Positions 1 to 5,521 of a stretch of 7,042 bases of DNA are shown piece after piece. The notes beneath the pieces are model-generated. The model saw nothing but the letters and a program-made list of their open reading frames with translations. It was not told the origin of the DNA and searched no databases. This stretch comes from Chloroflexota bacterium (GTDB lineage: Bacteria; Chloroflexota; UBA6077; JACCZL01): contig JADLFM010000162.1 of the NCBI GenBank assembly GCA_020845495.1, positions 1 through 7,042 of the forward strand, read 5' to 3'. The translations under genes were made by a program, and so were the position numbers. The stretch's first letter is position 1, and each line of letters opens with the position of its first letter.

Positions 1-2288
1 CCTTCGAGCGGCTGGTGACCGAACTGGAACTGGAGCGCGACCTCAGCTACCACCCGCTGGTGCAGGTGCTGTTCACCCTCCAGAACATGCCGTTCGCCCT
101 GCCGGACCTGCCCGGGCTGACCGTCGAGGCGCTCGAACCTACGGTTGCCACCGCCAAGGTCGACCTTAGCCTCGGGATCGAGGAGATCGGGGACGGGTTG
201 CACGGCCAGTTCGAGTACGATGCGGCGTTGTTCGACCGCGACCGGATCGAGCGCATGGCCGGACACCTGACGGTGTTGCTGGAAGGCATCGCAACCGACC
301 CCGAGCGACGGCTCTCGGAGTTGCCGCTGTTGCCGGAGGCCGAGCGGCGCCTGGTGGTCGAGACCTGGAACCAGACCGAGGTGTCATACTCGGCCGACCG
401 AATCATTCCGGCCCGGGTCGAAGAACAGGCACGGCACATCCCAGGTGCGGTTGCCGTCGTTGCCGGAGACCGACAACTGAGCTACGGAGAACTGAACGCT
501 CAGGCCAACCAGCTTGCTCGCGAGCTACGGGCGCGCGGTGTGGGGCCGGGCGGCATCGTCGCCGTGCTTGCGGAACGGTCGCCAGAACTGGTCGTCGGGC
601 TGCTCGGAGCCATGAAGGCCGGGGCCGCCTATCTGCCGCTGGACCCGGCCTACCCGTCGGAGCGTCTGGCGTTCATGCTGGACGACTCCGGGGCAGTCGT
701 ACTGCTGACCGGCGGCGGTCTCGAATCGCTGACGCCCGACTTTGGACGCACGGTCATTCGCCTGGATGCGGACCGGCCGATGCTCGCGCACTGGCCGGAC
801 GACGATCTCGGCCCGCTCGCGACATCCTCGGATCTCGCCTACGTGATCTATACGTCGGGGTCGACCGGCCGCCCGAAGGCCGTCGAGATCCCTCATCGGG
901 GGCTCGCCAATCTCGTAAGCTGGCACCAGCGAGAGTACCGGGTCACGCCCGCGGATCGCGCGACACAGGTGGCCGGGCTAGCGTTCGACGCGTCGGTTTG
1001 GGAGTTGTGGCCGTATCTCTCGGCCGGCGCCAGCATCCGCTTCCCGGATGACGCCACGCGCGCCGACGTCGCGGCACTCGTGCGCTGGCTCGTCGCCGAG
1101 CGCATCACGCTGACCTTCCTGCCCACGCCGCTGGCCGAGCTAGCCATCGAGGAGGCATGGCCATCGGACTGCGTCCTGCGAGCGATGCTCACGGGCGGCG
1201 ACAGGCTGCGCCGGGCGCCCGAGCGAGACCTGCCGTTCACGCTCGTGAACCACTATGGCCCGACCGAGAATAGCGTGGTCTCCACCGCCATCGCCGTGCC
1301 ACCGGATCCTGCCGGCGACGCGGCGCCGCCAATCGGACGACCGATCGCCAATACCCAGACCTACATCCTGGACCCACACCGGCAACCGGTCCCGGTCGGC
1401 GTCCCGGGTGAGTTGTACGTCGGCGGCGACAGTCTGGCACGCGGTTACCTGCATCAGCCAGCGCTGACGGCCGAGCGGTTCATCGCCAACCCGTTCAGCC
1501 CCGCCCCCACGGCGCGGCTCTACCGGACCGGGGATCTGACGCGGTGGCGACCGGATGGGGCCATCGAGTTTCTGGGGCGCATCGACCAGCAAGTCAAGAT
1601 TCATGGCTTCCGGGTCGAGCCAGGCGAGATCGAGGCGACGCTGGCTCGGCATCCCGCCGTCCGAGAAACCGTGGTGATTGCCCGCGAGGATCAGCCCGGA
1701 GTGCAGCGCCTGGTCGGATACGTGGTGTTCGGCGCCGAGCCGCCGCCAACTGTGGACGAACTGCGCGCGTTCTTGAAGCGCCAGTTGCCGGACTATATGG
1801 TGCCGGCCGCGTTCGTCAGGCTCGACGGCCTGCCGCTCACCCCGAACGGCAAGCTCGACCGGCAGGCGTTACCGGCCCCGGAGGTGGTCCGGGCAGACGA
1901 AGCGGATGGCTATGTTGCGCCGCGCACTCCAACCGAGAGAACCCTGGCTGAGATCTGGGGGCTGGTGCTCGGCATCGAGGACGTGGGCATCCACGACAAC
2001 TTCTTCGACCTCGGCGGTGACTCGATCCTGAGCATGCAGGTGGTAGCGCGCGCCCGCCAGGCTGGGCTCGAGATCCACCCCACGCACTTGTTCCAACACG
2101 ACACCATCGCCGAGCTTGCCCCACTCGTCACGCCTGCTCGCGCGTCGAAGCCCATGCCGGCGCCTGCCGAGGTGTCTGCTGACGAGCCACGGCAGACACC
2201 TCAGCAGGCGCCCTTGTTGACCCTGAATCAGCGCCAACTCGACCGCATCCTGGCACGGGTGAGTGTAGAGAAGGAGCCGCAGTCCTGA
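1..2288 (+). CDS. NRPS, C-terminal part: C(end)-A(Leu-like)-T module
   Basis: This is the 3' part of a non-ribosomal peptide synthetase; the frame is open to the left edge, so the true start lies upstream and the GTG at base 15 is internal. Taking the codon at base 3 as residue 1, 761 residues are visible. Residues 1-115 are the C-terminal end of an LCL-like condensation domain (FERLV..., QVLFTLQN, AKVDL). The A domain has all cores: A1 LSYGEL 159, A2 MKAGAAYLPLD 204, A3 YTSGSTGRPK 283, A4 FDASVWE 328, A5 NHYGPTE 416, A6 GELYVGG 469, A7 YRTGDL 507, A8 GRIDQQVKIHG 525, A9 LPDYMVP 595 and A10 NGKLDR 615. Hand alignment to GrsA gives the pocket D-A-W-F-L-G-H-V-V-K, one residue from the classic leucine code DAWFLGNVVK. 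The carrier domain spans 640-708, with LGGDSI and phosphopantetheine Ser674. A Pro/Ala/Gln-rich tail follows, ending in a short helix (LNQRQLDRIL) that in fused enzymes joins a T domain to the next C domain. No epimerase or thioesterase is present. It overlaps the next gene by 1 nt. Confidence 0.97.
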   Translation, partial: FERLVTELELERDLSYHPLVQVLFTLQNMPFALPDLPGLTVEALEPTVATAKVDLSLGIEEIGDGLHGQFEYDAALFDRDRIERMAGHLTVLLEGIATDPERRLSELPLLPEAERRLVVETWNQTEVSYSADRIIPARVEEQARHIPGAVAVVAGDRQLSYGELNAQANQLARELRARGVGPGGIVAVLAERSPELVVGLLGAMKAGAAYLPLDPAYPSERLAFMLDDSGAVVLLTGGGLESLTPDFGRTVIRLDADRPMLAHWPDDDLGPLATSSDLAYVIYTSGSTGRPKAVEIPHRGLANLVSWHQREYRVTPADRATQVAGLAFDASVWELWPYLSAGASIRFPDDATRADVAALVRWLVAERITLTFLPTPLAELAIEEAWPSDCVLRAMLTGGDRLRRAPERDLPFTLVNHYGPTENSVVSTAIAVPPDPAGDAAPPIGRPIANTQTYILDPHRQPVPVGVPGELYVGGDSLARGYLHQPALTAERFIANPFSPAPTARLYRTGDLTRWRPDGAIEFLGRIDQQVKIHGFRVEPGEIEATLARHPAVRETVVIAREDQPGVQRLVGYVVFGAEPPPTVDELRAFLKRQLPDYMVPAAFVRLDGLPLTPNGKLDRQALPAPEVVRADEADGYVAPRTPTERTLAEIWGLVLGIEDVGIHDNFFDLGGDSILSMQVVARARQAGLEIHPTHLFQHDTIAELAPLVTPARASKPMPAPAEVSADEPRQTPQQAPLLTLNQRQLDRILARVSVEKEPQS
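264..371 (+). repeat. Intermodule repeat block, C-A linker, copy 1
   Basis: This stretch encodes the end of the condensation domain and the C-A linker (HLTVLLEGIATDPER... to ...RRLVVETWN). It aligns without gaps to 3545-3652 in the next gene, offset 3281. The same offset also aligns the A2 blocks 597-680 and 3878-3961, where I count 70 of 84 identical bases. It reflects module duplication and concerted evolution, not a mobile repeat. Confidence 0.7.
1566..1643 (+). repeat. Intermodule repeat block, A8 hinge region, copy 1
   Basis: This block covers core A8 of the Leu-like A domain, from EFLGRIDQQ to GEIEATL. It aligns without gaps to 4853-4930, and I count 68 of 78 identical bases. The offset here is 3287, six bases more than for the A2 block, so the substrate-pocket region between them differs by a net two codons. 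Confidence 0.7.
2159..2212. repeat. Near-perfect inverted repeat (hairpin), 21-bp arms, in-frame within NRPS linker
   Basis: The left arm is 2159-2179 and the right arm 2192-2212. The cores gaggtgtctgc (2169-2179) and gcagacacctc (2192-2202) are exact reverse complements. The outer ggcgcctgc and gcaggcgcc also pair exactly, leaving one C/A mismatch (2168 against 2203), so 20 of 21 positions match. In RNA the stem can grow inward by a U-G (2180/2191) and a G-C pair (2181/2190), leaving an 8-nt loop. The element is 54 nt, a multiple of three, and encodes part of the linker between the carrier domain and the C-terminal helix of the first NRPS protein (APAEVSADEPRQTPQQAP). It ends 75 nt before the next start codon. 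No T-tract follows (cttgttgacc), so it is not a standard intrinsic terminator. It may be a palindromic insertion in a tolerant linker or an mRNA structure; the function is unknown. Confidence 0.85.
2271..2276 (+). promoter_or_regulatory. Ribosome binding site for the second NRPS gene
   Basis: AAGGAG lies 11 nt before the ATG at 2288, inside the end of the preceding gene. The spacing is slightly long. Together with the TGATG stop/start overlap it supports ATG 2288 as the real start and suggests translational coupling. Confidence 0.65.
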
Positions 2289-5200
2289 TGAGCCTCGGTC
2301 CGCTAGAAGATCTCTATCCCCTCACCCCACTGCAAGAGGGGCTGCTCTACCATAGCCTCGCCGCACCGGGCTCGACCGTCTATGTCGAGCAGGTGACCTG
2401 GACTCTCGAGCACGCGCTCGACGTGCCAGATTTCGCGCGGGCCTGGCAGCAGGCCATCGATCGCCACCCGATTCTCCGTACTGGGTTCCTCTGGCAAGAG
2501 GCGGACGATCCCCTTCAGGTCGTCTACCGCGAGGTGACGCTGCCGCTCCAGCACGAGGATTGGCGCGAGATTAGCCCACCGGAGCAGCGGGCGCGATTGG
2601 ATACACTGATCGAGGCGGAGCGGCAGCGTGGCTTCGATCTGACGCGGGCGCCCTTGTTACGGCTGGCAGTCGTCCGGCTACGGAACGAAGCCTACGCCTG
2701 CGTCTGGACGTTCCATCATCTGCTGCTCGATGGCTGGAGCGTCTCGCTCCTGCTCGCTGAGGTGTTTGGGCGGTACCGCGCGCTGCGTGAGGGCACGCCG
2801 CTGGAGCTTCCCGCGCCGCCACCCTACCGAAGCTTCGTGGCCTGGCTCCAACAGCAAGACCCGGCCGCAGCGGAGCGTTTCTGGCGCGACGCATTGCAGG
2901 ATTTCGGCGAGGCCACGACGTTGCCGGTCGGAACGGGCGTGCGCGCGGTCGACGAGCCCGATGCGCCGGCCGAGCACCTGGCCTGGATCCCCGAGCCGAC
3001 GCTCCGGGCGCTCCAGGCGCTGGCACGTCGTGAGCGGCTGACCCTGAACACGATCGTTCAGGGAGCCTGGGCGCTGCTGCTCGGCCACTACTGCGGCACG
3101 GATGACATCATGTTCGGGGCGACGGTCTCGATCCGCCCACCGGACCTGCCGGACGTCGAGGGGATGCTTGGGCTGCTGATCAATACCCTGCCGGTACGGG
3201 CACAACTGTCAGCGGACGCCATGCTCGTCCCCTGGCTCAAGGGCCTGCAAGCACGGCAGGTGGCAGCGCGCGCGTTCGCCCACACGCCGCTGGCGAGCCT
3301 TCAGCAGTGGACCGGAGTCCCACGCGCCCAGCCGCTCTTCCAGACGCTCGTGGTGTTCGAGAATTATCCCCTGGACCAGTTGAGCCGCGAGGTGGGCAGC
3401 CTTGGACTCGAGGTCACCGATGCCAGTAGCGCCACGCACCCCAACTATCCGTTGAACGTGGCCGTGATGCCGGAACAGCGAACCCTGCGCTTCGTCTACA
3501 GCCCTCGGCATTTCACGGCCCCCGCCATCGAGCGGCTGGCCGAGCACCTGGGAGTGCTGTTGGAGGGCATCGCGGCCAATCCGGAGCGGCCACTCGGCGA
3601 GTTGCCGCTGCTGTCCGAGGCCGAGCGCCGGCTGGTGGTCGAGGAGTGGAACCGCACCGCTCGGCCGTATCCGTCGACGCGCGGAATCGGGGAACTTGTC
3701 GCCGAGCAGGCAGTCCGCTCGTCGGACGCCATAGCGGTAGAGGGTGACGGCCGGACGCTGACCTACGCGCAGTTGGACGCACGAGCCAATCAACTCGCCC
3801 ACCGGCTACGGGCACTCGGGGCTGGCCCAGGCCGGGTGGTCGGAATCTGCGCCGAACGGTCGGTGGAGCTCGTGGCGGGGCTGCTCGGAATCCTGAAGGC
3901 CGGAGCGGCGTACCTGCCGCTGGACCCGTCGTATCCGGCCGAGCGGCTGGCGTTCATGCTCGAAGACGCGCGGGCCGACGTGCTGCTCGTCGACGGCTCG
4001 ACGCCGCTGGCAGGCGATGGGGTACAGCGTCTGGTGCTGGATCCGTCCTGGTCGACGTTCGGGGACGAGGCAGCCACGGCCCCGGCTCCGACGGCAGGGG
4101 GCGCGGACCCGGCGTACGTGATGTACACCTCTGGGTCGACCGGCACGCCGAAGGCGGTGGTAGTGCCGCACCGTGCGATCGCCCGGCTAGTCGTGAACGC
4201 GGACTACGTCGCACTCCGGTCGGATGACGTGGTGGCGCAGGCGTCCAACGTCTCGTTCGACGCGGCGACGTTCGAGATCTGGGGAGCGCTGCTGGCGGGC
4301 GCTCGGCTGACGATCGTGGGACGGACGGTGCTGCTGTCCACAGCATCGCTGGCGAGCGCGATCGAACAGCGGGGGATCACCACCCTGTTCCTGACGACGG
4401 CGCTGTTCAACGAGCTCGCGCGAGGAGCGCCGGCCGCACTACGTGGGGTTCGGCATCTGCTGTTTGGCGGTGAGGCGGTGGATCCCAGGTGGGTGCGGCG
4501 AGTACTCGACGAAGCGCCGCCCGAGCGGCTGCTGCACGTGTACGGGCCGACCGAGACGACCACCTTCGCGACCTGGCACCTGGTGGATGCGGTGCCGGAC
4601 AACGCTACCACGGTGCCGATCGGGCGGCCGATCGCCAACACCACGACGTACGTCCTGGACCCGCACGGCCAGCCGGTGCCGATCGAGGTGCCAGGAGAGT
4701 TGTACATCGGCGGCCCTGGGGTCGCCCTTGGGTACCTGGACCGGCCAGAGGTGACGGCCGAACGGTTCGTGGCGGACCCGTTCAGCGTCGATCCGGATGC
4801 CCGCCTGTATCGGACCGGAGATCTGGTGCGGTATCGCGCGGATGGAGCTATCGAGTTCCTGGGGCGGCTGGACCAGCAGGTCAAGATTCGCGGCTTCCGG
4901 ATCGAGCCGGGCGAGATCGAGGCGACGCTCACCCGCCACTCTGCCGTGCGGGATGCGGCCGTGCTGGTGCAAGGAGATGATGGGGATAAGCGGCTCATCG
5001 GGTACGTGGTGCTCGAAGGGACCGGGGCGTCGGTGGAGGAGCTCAAGGCGCATCTGCGCCAGCACCTTCCGGAGTACATGGTGCCGGCGACGTTTGTGGT
5101 TCTCGATGCTCTGCCGCTGACGGCGAACGGCAAGCTTGACCGGCGGGCGTTGCCCGATCCGGAGGCTGCCCGTCCGGCGACAGAGCACGTCGGCGCCGCG

Positions 5201-5521
5201 CCGAGCACCGATCTCGAAGAAACGATCGCGGCCATCTGGCGGGACGTGCTCCAGGTGGAGCGGGTCGGGCTAGATGACAACTTCTTCGACCTCGGCGGCA
5301 CGTCGCTCCAGATCATGCGGGTTCAGAGCCGACTCCAGGAGGCTGTCCACCGCGAGATGAACATCGTCGATCTCTTCGAGTTCTCGACGGTACGGGCGCT
5401 GGCCCGGCATCTCACCGGCGATAGCCCGGAGCAGAGTGCGGCAGCTACCGAGGTGACTGAGACACGAGGAGCGCGTCAACGGGCTGCGCTGGGCCGCGCC
5501 CGGCTGGGACGGAGGGCATAG
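2288..5521 (+). CDS. NRPS single module C(DCL-like)-A(Ile/Val-like)-T
   Basis: This is a complete 1077-residue one-module NRPS. The condensation domain fills about 1-440: YPLTPLQEG at 10-18, RHPILRT at 59-65, HHLLLDG at 143-149 with catalytic His144, and FENYP at 357-361. These motifs match the subclass usually called DCL, not LCL. The A domain spans about 465-955: A1 LTYAQL 491, A2 LKAGAAYLPLD 536, A3 YTSGSTGTPK 613, A4 FDAATFE 657, A5 VYGPTE 751, A6 GELYIGG 803, A7 YRTGDL 841, A8 GRLDQQVKIRG 859, A9 LPEYMVP 927 and A10 NGKLDR with Lys949. The pocket read by hand is D-A-F-F-L-G-V-T-F-K, close to branched aliphatic (Ile, then Val) codes. The carrier has LGGTSL with Ser1006. The last 18 residues hold seven Arg, a basic tail like those before ketosynthases in NRPS-PKS hybrids. 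The start is ATG at 2288, with AAGGAG upstream and the C domain beginning within ten residues. There is no methyltransferase, epimerase or thioesterase. It probably accepts the peptidyl-Leu chain and passes peptidyl-Leu-Ile/Val to the downstream KS. Confidence 0.97.
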   Translation: MSLGPLEDLYPLTPLQEGLLYHSLAAPGSTVYVEQVTWTLEHALDVPDFARAWQQAIDRHPILRTGFLWQEADDPLQVVYREVTLPLQHEDWREISPPEQRARLDTLIEAERQRGFDLTRAPLLRLAVVRLRNEAYACVWTFHHLLLDGWSVSLLLAEVFGRYRALREGTPLELPAPPPYRSFVAWLQQQDPAAAERFWRDALQDFGEATTLPVGTGVRAVDEPDAPAEHLAWIPEPTLRALQALARRERLTLNTIVQGAWALLLGHYCGTDDIMFGATVSIRPPDLPDVEGMLGLLINTLPVRAQLSADAMLVPWLKGLQARQVAARAFAHTPLASLQQWTGVPRAQPLFQTLVVFENYPLDQLSREVGSLGLEVTDASSATHPNYPLNVAVMPEQRTLRFVYSPRHFTAPAIERLAEHLGVLLEGIAANPERPLGELPLLSEAERRLVVEEWNRTARPYPSTRGIGELVAEQAVRSSDAIAVEGDGRTLTYAQLDARANQLAHRLRALGAGPGRVVGICAERSVELVAGLLGILKAGAAYLPLDPSYPAERLAFMLEDARADVLLVDGSTPLAGDGVQRLVLDPSWSTFGDEAATAPAPTAGGADPAYVMYTSGSTGTPKAVVVPHRAIARLVVNADYVALRSDDVVAQASNVSFDAATFEIWGALLAGARLTIVGRTVLLSTASLASAIEQRGITTLFLTTALFNELARGAPAALRGVRHLLFGGEAVDPRWVRRVLDEAPPERLLHVYGPTETTTFATWHLVDAVPDNATTVPIGRPIANTTTYVLDPHGQPVPIEVPGELYIGGPGVALGYLDRPEVTAERFVADPFSVDPDARLYRTGDLVRYRADGAIEFLGRLDQQVKIRGFRIEPGEIEATLTRHSAVRDAAVLVQGDDGDKRLIGYVVLEGTGASVEELKAHLRQHLPEYMVPATFVVLDALPLTANGKLDRRALPDPEAARPATEHVGAAPSTDLEETIAAIWRDVLQVERVGLDDNFFDLGGTSLQIMRVQSRLQEAVHREMNIVDLFEFSTVRALARHLTGDSPEQSAAATEVTETRGARQRAALGRARLGRRA
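3545..3652 (+). repeat. Intermodule repeat block, C-A linker, copy 2
   Basis: This is the second copy of the block at 264-371, encoding HLGVLLEGIAANPER... to ...RRLVVEEWN. The linker is much more alike between modules than the substrate-pocket regions are, even though the condensation domains to its left belong to different subclasses (LCL-like and DCL-like). Confidence 0.7.
4853..4930 (+). repeat. Intermodule repeat block, A8 hinge region, copy 2
   Basis: This is the second copy of the block at 1566-1643, in the Ile/Val-like A domain (EFLGRLDQQ to GEIEATL). The C-A linker, A2 and A8 blocks flank the divergent pocket segment (A4-A5). That is the arrangement expected if A subdomains are exchanged or homogenised by recombination at conserved flanks. 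Confidence 0.7.
5511..5515 (+). promoter_or_regulatory. Ribosome binding site for the PKS gene
   Basis: GGAGG sits five bases before the GTG at 5521, within the last codons of the second NRPS gene. This decides in favour of the GTG start that overlaps the TAG stop (TAGTG). No promoter or terminator is seen at either junction, so the three genes appear to share one transcript. Confidence 0.7.

Noticed and set aside
2159..2212. The palindrome as a rho-independent terminator
   Set aside because: No T-rich tract follows the right arm, and it lies inside a coding region upstream of coupled genes of the same pathway.
4204..5316. A 370-codon open frame on the minus strand, and other long antisense frames (for example 3209-3802 and 4439-5188)
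   Set aside because: They lie wholly opposite unmistakable NRPS domains, are Arg/Ser/Pro-rich with no recognisable motif, and are expected from high-GC codon bias on the coding strand.
2286..5521. The two gene breaks as sequencing frameshifts in one giant hybrid protein (frames step 3, 2, 1)
   Set aside because: The frames just upstream of both starts are open, so an indel cannot be fully excluded. However, each junction has an exact stop/start overlap and a Shine-Dalgarno-like sequence, and both fall in linkers. Separate genes are more likely.
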